A DNA stretch of 64,000 bases from Endozoicomonas sp965199185 (lineage in GTDB: Bacteria; Pseudomonadota; Gammaproteobacteria; Pseudomonadales; Endozoicomonadaceae), in the NCBI GenBank assembly GCA_965199185.1, contig CBDAQW010000003.1:93795-157794 (forward strand). The letters are read 5' to 3'. Position numbers and translations under genes: made by a program. Below are positions 50,633 through 58,914 of this stretch, in pieces (position 1 is the first letter of the stretch; each line of letters begins with the position of its first letter). The notes below the pieces were generated by a model. The model saw nothing but the letters and a program-made list of their open reading frames with translations. It was not told where the DNA came from and made no database searches.

Positions 50633-51817
50633 ATGCGAACGATAAAACCGGTGTTTTTTCTTGTATTTTTATTACTAACTTCCCAGAGCTATGCCGGTTT
50701 ATTGGGACCAGGAGGTGATGACGGACTGAGTCTTTTTAATGGATTGGAGGTTCTGAGAGGTTTCGGCAATGATCCACTTTTGCCCGGTCCGGATAATGAC
50801 TTAACCCGGAGTGCACCTTCAGTCGCCGGACCTTCAAATATCCCTGATCCTACTCAGGAAGTCTCTGATATGCTGGAGGGTTTCAGCAGCATTGATCTGT
50901 CTGACTCATCATCAGAGGACGAGGAGCATATACTCTTTACCTTTCGGAGTATTTTGCCTGATCAGATTCGTAAAATAAAAGATTATCTCACCGATCAGGG
51001 AAGAGAGGGGTTTACTGAGGCAAACAGTTCTCGCAGAGATCAGCTGACACAGATCATTGAAGCACACCCTGAAAATGATAAGGATTGCATTCATGCCATC
51101 CTGAACTTTTTAATGGATGACATTGTTATTGATTTTACCCCATCCCCTCTTAACTCATCGACAGCCGAGGATGCTTTAAAAGGGAATGGATTCAGGGAAC
51201 GTTGCCGCAATCGTGATGAGTTCGTCGATTTCTTGCGTTACAATAACCGGCCAATAGATGACTACAAAGAAATACTGGAGAGCCTTGAAGAAGGGCTCTA
51301 TTTAGCGACGGATTATACTACAGAAAGTATAATAATTCATCGGGAATATAGCATCACTGACATTGATTATGTCATTTCATCATCACGCTTAAGTCTTGAT
51401 GATGCCAAAATATACGACGGCGAACATTTAACTCGAAAACAACTCGAGTCACTCAGGTATATAGAACCGACTTCAGATACTCAGGATGAAAAAATTGAAC
51501 TCTTTGGCGCTTTGAATGACGGCATGCTATTTCACATCACGGTTACAGACATAGATTTCGCTGGTACTCAGCACAAAATCCGATACTTTGATGACTGGAG
51601 CACCTTAATGCGAAGCCTGTTTGACAGAACGCTATCCCTTTTTTTTGAAGGTGCATCCGGGAAATTACCTCGCTTGATCGCCCCTCTAATGGAACATATA
51701 TGCCGATTTAAAGAGTATGGCTTTGAAAACTTCACCACCGAATTTCGGAATGAACTGGGCAGGAGGATCAGTCAGCGTTTTGCCAGTACTCGCTTCCCGA
51801 ATTGCGTTGTTCTTTAG
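50633..51817 (+). CDS. Orphan secreted protein
   Basis: ATG 50633 is chosen because GAGGTAGCGAGGATT precedes it and the product starts with a signal peptide (MRTIKPVFFLVFLLLTSQSY then AG); 394 residues. The rest is soluble, acidic and without membrane segments. A Ser/Asp-rich patch (FSSIDLSDSSSEDEEHILF) separates a Gly/Pro-rich N-terminal part from a mixed alpha/beta part. No family recognised. It sits between DUF2066 and purM, normally neighbours, and is followed by M2 repeat copy D, so it was probably inserted there. Confidence 0.65.
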   Translation: MRTIKPVFFLVFLLLTSQSYAGLLGPGGDDGLSLFNGLEVLRGFGNDPLLPGPDNDLTRSAPSVAGPSNIPDPTQEVSDMLEGFSSIDLSDSSSEDEEHILFTFRSILPDQIRKIKDYLTDQGREGFTEANSSRRDQLTQIIEAHPENDKDCIHAILNFLMDDIVIDFTPSPLNSSTAEDALKGNGFRERCRNRDEFVDFLRYNNRPIDDYKEILESLEEGLYLATDYTTESIIIHREYSITDIDYVISSSRLSLDDAKIYDGEHLTRKQLESLRYIEPTSDTQDEKIELFGALNDGMLFHITVTDIDFAGTQHKIRYFDDWSTLMRSLFDRTLSLFFEGASGKLPRLIAPLMEHICRFKEYGFENFTTEFRNELGRRISQRFASTRFPNCVVL

Positions 51818-51825
51818 TCTACCCG

Positions 51826-51996
51826 ATGTGTGATTTTTATCTCGTAGGTTGCCAATCCATGGCTTATGGGTTCTGTACACTCCCTGTACAGAATGACAGC
51901 TAGTAGAGGTTTTGTGCACTCTGCTGTCATCCCGTACAGGGACTGTACGGGATCCACGTGGCATGGATAGCCATGTTGAAATTAAAAGTCACACAT
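51826..51996. repeat. MITE-like repeat M2, copy D
   Basis: It is inverted relative to copy C. Ends are ATGTGTGATTTTTATC and ATTAAAAGTCACACAT. Inside are GGGTTCTGTACACTCCCTG and the palindrome CCCGTACAGGGACTGTACGG. It has about 60 more interior bases than copy C, including ACAGCTAGTAGAGGTTTTG. Confidence 0.82.
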
Positions 51997-52147
51997 CGAG
52001 TTAAGGATATTAAAGGACAGTGTTGATCAGATTTCTGACATCGATACCTGCCCGAGTGATTATGAGTAGCTTTCTTAAGCCATAAAGATAGAATACTGAC
52101 CTGATCATCCCAAAACATCCAAAAACATATGGTGCGGATTCACCTCA

Positions 52148-53194
52148 ATGACTAAATCTGACTCAACCACTCCCCTGAGTTACAAAGATGCTGGTGTTGA
52201 TATTGATGCCGGTAACGCCCTCGTTGATCGTATTAAACAGGTTGCCAAAGCCACTTCCCGCCCCGGGGTCATGGGAGGGCTTGGTGGATTTGGTGCACTT
52301 TTCCAGCTACCCACTGGCTATAAAGAACCTGTACTAGTGTCCGGTACCGATGGTGTGGGAACCAAACTAAAGCTGGCGATGGATCTGGGCATGCACGATG
52401 ACATCGGTATTGATCTGGTGGCGATGTGCGTCAACGATCTGCTGGTGTGTGGCGCCGAGCCGCTGTTCTTCCTCGACTATTACGCAACAGGCAAACTGAA
52501 CGTCGATGTGGCAGAACGGGTGGTGACCGGCATTGGCAAAGGTTGTGAACAGTCCGGCTGTGCTCTGGTTGGCGGCGAAACCGCTGAGATGCCCGGCATG
52601 TATCAGGGCGACGATTACGATCTTGCCGGCTTCTGTGTGGGGGTTGTGGAAAAGTCTGAGATTATTGATGGCAGCAAAGTAGCAGCTGGCGATGTTCTGA
52701 TCGGCTTGAAATCCAGTGGCCCGCACTCTAATGGCTATTCTCTGATTCGTAAAGTTCTGGAAGTATCCGGCGCTGACCTGCAACAGGATCTCGACGGCAA
52801 ACCACTGGCTGAACACCTGATGGCACCCACCCGGATTTATGTCAAATCCATTCTGCAACTGCTCAAAGAAGTGCCGGTTCATGCTATGGCACACAATACC
52901 GGTGGCGGTCTGCCTGAAAATCTGCCAAGGGTGATTCCAGAAGGATGTGGTGCAGAGATTGATACCAGCAGCTGGGAAATCCCGGCAATTTTCCGTTTCC
53001 TGCAAGATCACGGCAATATCGAGCCCTTTGAGCTTTACCGCACCTTTAACTGTGGTATTGGTATGATTCTGGCTGTTCCCGCAGATCATCAGGACCAGGC
53101 ACTCAGTTTGTTGCAAAAATTGGGTGAAGACGCTGTGGTGATTGGTAAGATCAACACGCTGGCGCAAAACTCTGAACAAGTAACTTTCAAATAA
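52148..53194 (+). CDS. purM: Phosphoribosylformylglycinamidine cyclo-ligase (AIR synthetase)
   Basis: This 348-residue enzyme catalyses ATP-dependent ring closure of FGAM to AIR in purine synthesis. TPLSYKDAGVDIDAGNALVD opens the protein; LVSGTDGVGTKLKLAMDLG, GGETAEMPGMYQGDDYDLAG and IGLKSSGPHSNGYSLIRKV are hallmark blocks. It is upstream of purN, separated by M3 repeat copy 1, and probably co-transcribed. Confidence 0.98.
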   Translation: MTKSDSTTPLSYKDAGVDIDAGNALVDRIKQVAKATSRPGVMGGLGGFGALFQLPTGYKEPVLVSGTDGVGTKLKLAMDLGMHDDIGIDLVAMCVNDLLVCGAEPLFFLDYYATGKLNVDVAERVVTGIGKGCEQSGCALVGGETAEMPGMYQGDDYDLAGFCVGVVEKSEIIDGSKVAAGDVLIGLKSSGPHSNGYSLIRKVLEVSGADLQQDLDGKPLAEHLMAPTRIYVKSILQLLKEVPVHAMAHNTGGGLPENLPRVIPEGCGAEIDTSSWEIPAIFRFLQDHGNIEPFELYRTFNCGIGMILAVPADHQDQALSLLQKLGEDAVVIGKINTLAQNSEQVTFK

Positions 53195-53210
53195 CGTTTA
53201 TATCGATAAC

Positions 53211-53307
53211 GTAGGTCGGCTTCCATGAAGCCGACAAGCAGCCAAACAGGCTGCTAAAGTATCTGACAACACTTGATGATGCCGCCCTTCGGGGGAAACC
53301 GACCTAC
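53211..53307. repeat. MITE-like repeat M3, copy 1
   Basis: GTAGGTCGGCTTCC at the left is inverted at the right as GGGGAAACCGACCTAC. A small hairpin GTCGGCTTC-CAT-GAAGCCGAC lies at the left end. Copy 2 is at 63,164. Confidence 0.8.
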
Positions 53308-53340
53308 ACTCTCATTCATTTGTGCAAATAAAAACGCAAG

Positions 53341-54012
53341 GTGACTCGCTTGAATCCAGCAAACCGAGTGGTTGTTCTGTTATCCGGTAATGGCAGCAAC
53401 CTGCAGGCGATCATAGATCAACAACACAAGTACAATTATCAACTGGTCGGTGTATTAAGCAACAATCCCGACGCTTATGGACTGGAACGCGCCCGACAGC
53501 ACAACATCAACAGCATCGCCATTGATCACAAAGCATTTGCCAATAGAGACGCGTTTGACCAACAATTGATTGAAAAGATTGATCAACTGGAACCAGATTT
53601 GGTTGTACTGGCTGGCTATATGCGTATCCTCAGTGAACACTTTGTTGCTCATTATGCGAACCGGCTGATCAATATTCACCCTTCTCTTTTGCCTGCTTAC
53701 AAAGGAATGCACACCTATCGTCGAGTACTGGAAGATCAACAGTCATTACATGGAACTACCGTTCATTTTGTAACGCCGGAACTGGACAGCGGCACCCCTT
53801 TCATTCAGGCTTCGCTTCAGATTACGCCTGCCGATACAGAACAGAGTCTTCGTCAACGTGTGCAAGCAATGGAACACCAGATATACCCTCTGGCAATTCA
53901 CTTAATCACAGTGGGTCGATTGACTCTCAGAGACTCTGTCGCTTATCTTGACAATAAGCCTCTGACATCAAATGGATACCCATTAAAGGAACATGCTCTG
54001 GAGATACCATGA
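53341..54012 (+). CDS. purN: Phosphoribosylglycinamide formyltransferase
   Basis: PurN transfers formyl from 10-formyl-tetrahydrofolate to GAR. VVVLLSGNGSNLQAIIDQQ binds the substrate phosphate, and INIHPSLLPAYKGMHTYRRV plus HFVTPELDSGTPFIQA hold the catalytic Asn, His and Asp. The start is GTG 53341 or TTG 53350; AAGGTGA, which includes the GTG, is a good ribosome binding site for the TTG, so the shorter 220-residue form may be real. Its end overlaps the DUF3108 start by 4 bases. Confidence 0.96.
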   Translation: MTRLNPANRVVVLLSGNGSNLQAIIDQQHKYNYQLVGVLSNNPDAYGLERARQHNINSIAIDHKAFANRDAFDQQLIEKIDQLEPDLVVLAGYMRILSEHFVAHYANRLINIHPSLLPAYKGMHTYRRVLEDQQSLHGTTVHFVTPELDSGTPFIQASLQITPADTEQSLRQRVQAMEHQIYPLAIHLITVGRLTLRDSVAYLDNKPLTSNGYPLKEHALEIP

Positions 54013-54767
54013 GCCGATACAACGCTTTTTTATTCAAACCTCTTATCACCTCGGTCATTGCCTCGATCTTTTTAATATCCGGCCTGGGTGGCCAGGCATC
54101 TGCCAGCCAAAAGCCCCTGGAACTGAAGCCTTATAGTGCAAGCTACCAGGCGTCCATTAAAGGTATTCCCTTTGGTGGTTCCGGTAAGCGCACGCTGAGG
54201 AAAAATGACGATGGCAGCTGGACGTTGGAATTTGGTGCCAAAGCAGCGTTCTTTGGCATGATGGAAACCAGCCAGTTTAACCTCAAAGATCAGTACATTA
54301 TTTCACACACGTACACCAACAAACGCTCAGGCATCGGAGGTAAACCGACCAAAGAAGCCCACTTCGACTGGAAAAAACAAAAGGTAAGCTGGCAGCAAAA
54401 AGAACGACAGTGGTCTATGACCTTACCCGATGGCGCCATTGATAATCTCGCCTACCAGCTGCAGTTGCGCATCGACCTTAATAGCGGTAAGACATCCGAC
54501 TTTACTTACCAGATTGCCGATGATGATGAAGTGTATCAGCGCACATTTCTTTTTGAAGGTGAAGAAGTCATCGAAACTGACGCAGGTAAACTGGAGACGG
54601 TGAGAATTAAAATCAAGCGAGACACCGACAAACGGGCCACCTGGATCTGGTTTGCCAAAAACTGGAACTATTTTATGGTGAAGCTGTTGCAGCGTGAAGG
54701 CGATTCGGAATACACCATCGAATTCAAGGAAGCCACAATCGATGGCGTCCGGTTAACCGGGAAATAA
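54009..54767 (+). CDS. DUF3108 periplasmic protein
   Basis: This 252-residue protein has a signal peptide (LITSVIASIFLISGLGGQAS then ASQK) and a beta-rich domain (LKPYSASYQASIKGIPFGGS through FTYQIADDDEVYQR). The family is of unknown function and follows purN in many gammaproteobacteria. The ATGA overlap with purN indicates translational coupling. Confidence 0.9.
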   Translation: MSRYNAFLFKPLITSVIASIFLISGLGGQASASQKPLELKPYSASYQASIKGIPFGGSGKRTLRKNDDGSWTLEFGAKAAFFGMMETSQFNLKDQYIISHTYTNKRSGIGGKPTKEAHFDWKKQKVSWQQKERQWSMTLPDGAIDNLAYQLQLRIDLNSGKTSDFTYQIADDDEVYQRTFLFEGEEVIETDAGKLETVRIKIKRDTDKRATWIWFAKNWNYFMVKLLQREGDSEYTIEFKEATIDGVRLTGK

Positions 54768-54834
54768 ATCCATATATATGGATAGCCCTACTTCGGGTAT
54801 TATCCTTTTTTTCAAAAACATACCGGAGATTTCT

Positions 54835-55242
54835 GTGCGCTTCTTACACACCATGCTACGAGTAGGCGACCTGGATCGATCAATCAAGTTTTACACCGAA
54901 ACCCTCGGTATGAAGCTATTGCGCCAAAACGAAAACACAGAATACAAGTACACTCTGGCTTTTGTTGGTTACGCTGATGAAAGCGAACAGGCCGTTATCG
55001 AGCTGACATACAACTGGGGAACGGATAGCTACGAGCAGGGTACCGCTTTTGGTCATATTGCTCTGGGTGCTGATGACATTTACACAACCTGCGAAAACAT
55101 CCGTCAGGCGGGTGGCAAAATCACCCGCGAGCCGGGTCCGGTTCTGGGCGGTTCGACCGAAATTGCATTTGTAGAAGACCCTGATGGTTACAAGATTGAA
55201 CTGATCCAGATGGCATCTGCTTCAAAAGGGCTTGGTGAGTAA
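54835..55242 (+). CDS. gloA: Lactoylglutathione lyase (glyoxalase I)
   Basis: GTG 54835, with GGAG upstream, gives 135 residues in register with E. coli GloA; the 19 residues of open frame before it are dropped. Metal ligands are His5 (RFLHTMLRVGDLDRSIKFY), Glu56 (VIELTYNWG), His74 (FGHIALG) and Glu122 (YKIELIQ), the Ni-dependent type. It detoxifies methylglyoxal with glutathione. Confidence 0.97.
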   Translation: MRFLHTMLRVGDLDRSIKFYTETLGMKLLRQNENTEYKYTLAFVGYADESEQAVIELTYNWGTDSYEQGTAFGHIALGADDIYTTCENIRQAGGKITREPGPVLGGSTEIAFVEDPDGYKIELIQMASASKGLGE

Positions 55243-55272
55243 ACGTTAATACCATGTTGGTTTCCACCCGTA

Positions 55273-55292
55273 GGTAGGCAAAAGAGCCTACC
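55273..55292 (+). terminator. Short hairpin after gloA
   Basis: GGTAGGC and GCCTACC pair perfectly around AAAAGA. It is followed by ATATCTTA, a weak U-tract. Confidence 0.5.
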
Positions 55293-55304
55293 ATATCTTA
55301 GAAA

Positions 55305-55346
55305 CTGTTCATGATCTTGTTGTAGGCTGCAAAAGATCATGAACAG
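55305..55346. terminator. Hairpin between gloA and the ROK kinase gene
   Basis: CTGTTCATGATCTT pairs perfectly with AAGATCATGAACAG around a 14-base loop. It lies 5 bases past the ROK gene's stop codon, so it could terminate that gene. Confidence 0.65.
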
Positions 55347-55350
55347 CTTC

Positions 55351-56247
55351 TTACTCATTCAAAAATGCCGCGCCACGAATACCGGATGAATCTCCGTGTG
55401 CATTTTTCACCACGTTGGTTATCGTTTTCTTGGTTACTGTGTACTTATCCATTTTTTCATTAACTAATGGATAAATGTCGTCTACATTGGACATCCCGCC
55501 ACCCAGTACAATCACTTCCGGATCAATAAAGTTCACGATTGAAGCACACACGCGCGCCAACTGGTCACAATAAAGGTCAAAATGTGCTATCGCATTGAGG
55601 TCACCCGCAAGCACACGCTTCATAATCTCCTTTGACGACAATGGCTCTTTATATCGCTCATTCCAGGTTCTGGCAAAGCCGCTGCCAGAAACAAACATTT
55701 CATTGCAGTTCATGGAACCACAATCACACTGAACAGGCGCACCATCAACATCTTCGCAGAAGTTCGGTAATGGGTTATGCCCAAGCTCCCCGCCCAGCTT
55801 ATTCAATCCGGTTACCAGCTTTTCATGAACAATGACACCTGAGCCACAGCCGGTCCCGATGATAATCGCCACACAAGAGTTATTGGCATCTTTGGCAGCA
55901 CCATCTTTAAATTCAGACAGCGCAAGACAGTCTGCATCATTAGCAATAGTAACAGGCACCGGATAACGGGCTTTAACATCCGCAATAAAATCCTGGCCAT
56001 TCAGCACCAGAACATTGGCTCCTTGCATCAGACCATCGTTGCCAACAAAGCCACAGCACCCGATACCAATAGAATCAATCTCACCAGACTCAGCCAGTTG
56101 ATCCAGGACAGAAAATACCGTATTGAGAAAATTCTGATAGCTGTCTTTCTGAGTAGGTACACGCAGTTTTTTTATTTCATTAAATCCTTCACAGGCAAGA
56201 GCGACACCTTCAATCTTGGTACCCCCAATATCCAGACCTACAATCAT
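55351..56247 (-). CDS. ROK-family sugar kinase (NagK/fructokinase-like)
   Basis: This 298-residue kinase phosphorylates a hexose using ATP. GLDIGGTKIEGVAL is the phosphate-1 loop, TIANDADCLALSEF carries the catalytic Asp, IIGTGCGSGVIVHEKLVTG and GGELGHNPLP are ROK hallmarks. The zinc motif CDCGSMNCNE departs from the usual CxCGxxGCxE by Asn for Gly. Enterobacterial NagK and Mak share this layout, so N-acetylglucosamine or fructose are the likely substrates; I cannot choose between them. Confidence 0.88.
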   Translation of the reverse strand: MIVGLDIGGTKIEGVALACEGFNEIKKLRVPTQKDSYQNFLNTVFSVLDQLAESGEIDSIGIGCCGFVGNDGLMQGANVLVLNGQDFIADVKARYPVPVTIANDADCLALSEFKDGAAKDANNSCVAIIIGTGCGSGVIVHEKLVTGLNKLGGELGHNPLPNFCEDVDGAPVQCDCGSMNCNEMFVSGSGFARTWNERYKEPLSSKEIMKRVLAGDLNAIAHFDLYCDQLARVCASIVNFIDPEVIVLGGGMSNVDDIYPLVNEKMDKYTVTKKTITNVVKNAHGDSSGIRGAAFLNE

Positions 56248-56269
56248 GCTGCCTCTCTTCGCTCATGGC

Positions 56270-56303
56270 GAACTAAAAAATATTCCATATGACTGGGTAC
56301 TTA
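56270..56303 (-). repeat. Solo end of MITE-like repeat M1
   Basis: On the minus strand AAGTACCCAGTCATATGGAA matches the left terminus of M1, but the rest of the element is missing. It lies directly upstream of the ROK gene. Confidence 0.65.
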
Positions 56304-56491
56304 TGATAACCAGTGACCAATAAGCAATTCTCTGATTTACATCACTCTGTTGACTCTATCCATTAATTGCAACCACTGGCTGTAAAATGTGCCTGTCACT
56401 GATGCTATAAACGTTTGGATAGATTGATTCCATTTGCCATTCTGCTGACAATAGAAGCCGATAACATTTTGACAGGGATGCCAGCCACTCC

Positions 56492-57652
56492 ATGCACTTA
56501 CTGAAACGCTCTGCTTTGATGATTGCTTTACCTTTACTTGCCAGTTGTTCATCATCTCAAGTCGGCAGCTATACAGCCAAAAATGCAGCCAACCATGCAA
56601 CCAGTTATGCGACTCGTGCCGTTTTGAAGGAGTTGGGCACACCCGGCGATATTATTTCTTTTGGAATGAGCACCCGGAAAGATGTCATTGGATTTGAAGC
56701 CTTGGTACGCATGCTGGCCCGGGAAGTTAAATTTACCTGGGGTGATGACAAAACCGCCGGCACCAAAGAGTATGTAAAATACACCAATAACTATAAAACC
56801 CGCGTGTTTGTTGATTTTGAATCCGGAAAAGTCCATATCGAAACCCTGGATAAAAAAGATCTGCGCAACGCCATTATCACCACACTTCTGACACCGGAAG
56901 ACCCTGCTAACGTCGATATTTTCAGTTCTGACGATATTACGCTGGGTAAAGAACCCATGCTTTATGGGCAGGTGCTTGATCAGGACAACAAACCCATTCG
57001 CTGGAACTGGCGCGCCGCGCGTTATGCCAATTATCTGATCCGTCACCGCTCCAGCAACAAAAACACCAGCAAGGGCTGGGTTTATGCAGTGGATTTTGAT
57101 CTTGTCAACGATCACATGGCTAAGCGTGAATATCAATACGCCAATCTGGTTCGACGCTCTTCCAAACAGTATCGCGTCAACGAAAGTCTGATCTACGCTA
57201 TTATGCGCACCGAGAGTAGCTTTAACCCTTATGCGGTCAGCCATGCTAACGCTTATGGACTGATGCAGGTCATTCCGAGAACCGCCGGGCGGGATGTATT
57301 TAACAAAATCAAAAACAAACCCGGTGAGCCCAGCAAGTCATATCTGTTCAAGCCTCACAATAATATTGATACCGGAACCGCCTACTTATCACTTCTGGAT
57401 ACTCGCTACCTAAAAGGCATTCGCGATCCACTGACACGAAAATACGCGGTCATTTCCGCCTATAATGGCGGCGCAGGCAACGTCTTCAAGACGTTCGATA
57501 ACAATCGCACCAGAGCCGTTGAGAAGATGAATAATCTCAAGCCCAACCAGGTTTACTGGGCTTTAACTAAAAGACACCCACTGAGTGAGTCACGGCGGTA
57601 TCTGGAAAAAGTAACTAAAGCGGAGAAGGCGTTCTATCGAGGCGAGGTATAA
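56492..57652 (+). CDS. mltC: Membrane-bound lytic murein transglycosylase C
   Basis: This 386-residue outer-membrane lipoprotein has the lipobox LLASC (Cys19). Residues 20-190 are the MltC-specific N-terminal domain (DVIGFEALVRMLAREVKFTW). The SLT domain has the catalytic Glu in YAIMRTESSFNPYAVS, then AYGLMQVIPRTAGRDVF and VISAYNGGAGNVFKTF. It cleaves peptidoglycan for remodelling. It is a single gene with a terminator at 57,784. Confidence 0.95.
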   Translation: MHLLKRSALMIALPLLASCSSSQVGSYTAKNAANHATSYATRAVLKELGTPGDIISFGMSTRKDVIGFEALVRMLAREVKFTWGDDKTAGTKEYVKYTNNYKTRVFVDFESGKVHIETLDKKDLRNAIITTLLTPEDPANVDIFSSDDITLGKEPMLYGQVLDQDNKPIRWNWRAARYANYLIRHRSSNKNTSKGWVYAVDFDLVNDHMAKREYQYANLVRRSSKQYRVNESLIYAIMRTESSFNPYAVSHANAYGLMQVIPRTAGRDVFNKIKNKPGEPSKSYLFKPHNNIDTGTAYLSLLDTRYLKGIRDPLTRKYAVISAYNGGAGNVFKTFDNNRTRAVEKMNNLKPNQVYWALTKRHPLSESRRYLEKVTKAEKAFYRGEV

Positions 57653-57783
57653 TGCTAACCGCAGTTATCCATCACAGTAAAGATGGCCAATAGTAGAAGC
57701 ATTTCCTTCAGTAAAGTCTACACTGAGCACTAATTTGCTAAGGATCAGTCTGAAAATAGCTCCTTATTGTCTACATTCCGAAG

Positions 57784-57820
57784 CCCGGATTTTGCCTGAG
57801 TGAAATCCGGCGCAATTTTT
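57784..57820 (+). terminator. Intrinsic terminator after mltC
   Basis: CCGGATTT and AAATCCGG pair around a 10-base loop and are followed by CGCAATTTTT. Confidence 0.7.
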
Positions 57821-57939
57821 AGACCATGTTCATGTCGGTGTCAACTTCGTGGTTCCAGCATACAAGAACAAAATAGAAAGTTAATTTTAGACAGCTCTTA
57901 ACGTCGCCTGATTGATTCGAAATGGATTAGGAGAGATAA

Positions 57940-58809
57940 ATGCTTCGGTATCCAACTGCTCTTAACGTTCTTGAGAAGTGTCTGTTGTTGCTACTTAGTG
58001 TTTCCTGTACTAGCCACTCCCACCCCTTGTCTGTGATTGCTGAAAGTAGTTGTGTTGCAAGCGCACTGCACTCAATAGTGGTTGACCTTTGTCGTCAATA
58101 TCATTCATTTGATGATGAATTTATGGACAGCCAGGATCTCGATCAGTGTTATCTTGACCAGTTAATGGATTCCGACAATAGCTATACGCGATTATTAACC
58201 GGTATGATGCGCAGACAATGTGAGGCTGAACACCAGGGGGAAATAGCCGACGCAAAAAAGATATATCAATGTGTTTTAGCGAAAATTGCCCGGGAGGGGG
58301 ATCAGATACCCCCGAAGGCATCGAATTCCAGTCAGCCGCTGGGTTGCTTTAAAGTCTTAACATCAAGACCTGACCCGGAAACAACGACGGGCTACATAAG
58401 GGTGGTAGAACCCATAACGCTGACCGAAAGATTGCTGGGAATCGTCGGATCCCTTTTTACGGCAATTCCTGCTTACGTGCAAACGTTTGGCAATGTCTGG
58501 CTCATTTACAGTCACCACTACAGAGATCGCCCCCTCACACAAAGAGATGCACCGGGTCAGCTTAGCTGGCCTATACTTGACTTCTTCGCTAATGGACTCA
58601 ATATTGGTTATTTTGTGGAAAGGCAAGGATCCGATCTTCAGGTGCTTGATGTCTTACCTCAAGCCTGTTCAATGTCGGGAGATGTTATTTCTGTCTTTCT
58701 TCAGATGTATATGAAAAGTTTAACCAAAAGCTTACAAACGAGTGAAGACTACCTGGTAGATGATGTCAGTTATTGCGAACAGAGTGACCTGTGCTCTGAC
58801 GCATCATGA
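57940..58809 (+). CDS. Orphan secreted Cys-rich protein
   Basis: AGGAGAG precedes ATG 57940; 289 residues. The N-terminus is a signal peptide (LEKCLLLLLSVSCTSHSHPL). About a dozen cysteines in the mature part (SSCVASAL, DLCRQYH, MMRRQCEAEH, KKIYQCVLAK, PQACSMSG, YCEQSDLC) suggest a disulfide-stabilised protein. One hydrophobic stretch (LLGIVGSLFTAIPAYVQTFG) near residue 170 may be membrane-active. No family recognised. It is the only accessory-looking gene in this part of the window. Confidence 0.65.
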   Translation: MLRYPTALNVLEKCLLLLLSVSCTSHSHPLSVIAESSCVASALHSIVVDLCRQYHSFDDEFMDSQDLDQCYLDQLMDSDNSYTRLLTGMMRRQCEAEHQGEIADAKKIYQCVLAKIAREGDQIPPKASNSSQPLGCFKVLTSRPDPETTTGYIRVVEPITLTERLLGIVGSLFTAIPAYVQTFGNVWLIYSHHYRDRPLTQRDAPGQLSWPILDFFANGLNIGYFVERQGSDLQVLDVLPQACSMSGDVISVFLQMYMKSLTKSLQTSEDYLVDDVSYCEQSDLCSDAS

Positions 58810-58865
58810 CAATATACGATGTATGTGGTCGTTAGCATAGCCCGGAAATACGTTCGTTTTCTTTC

Positions 58866-58902
58866 TGCAGGCCGGGATTGGCCATCCCAAATCCGACCTG
58901 CA
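58866..58902 (-). terminator. Possible terminator of the YfcC-family gene
   Basis: On the minus strand TGCAGG...GGGAT and AATCCC...CCTGCA can fold into an interrupted hairpin, followed by GAAAG rather than a U-tract. Weak. Confidence 0.35.
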
Positions 58903-58914
58903 AGTACCTGTCGA

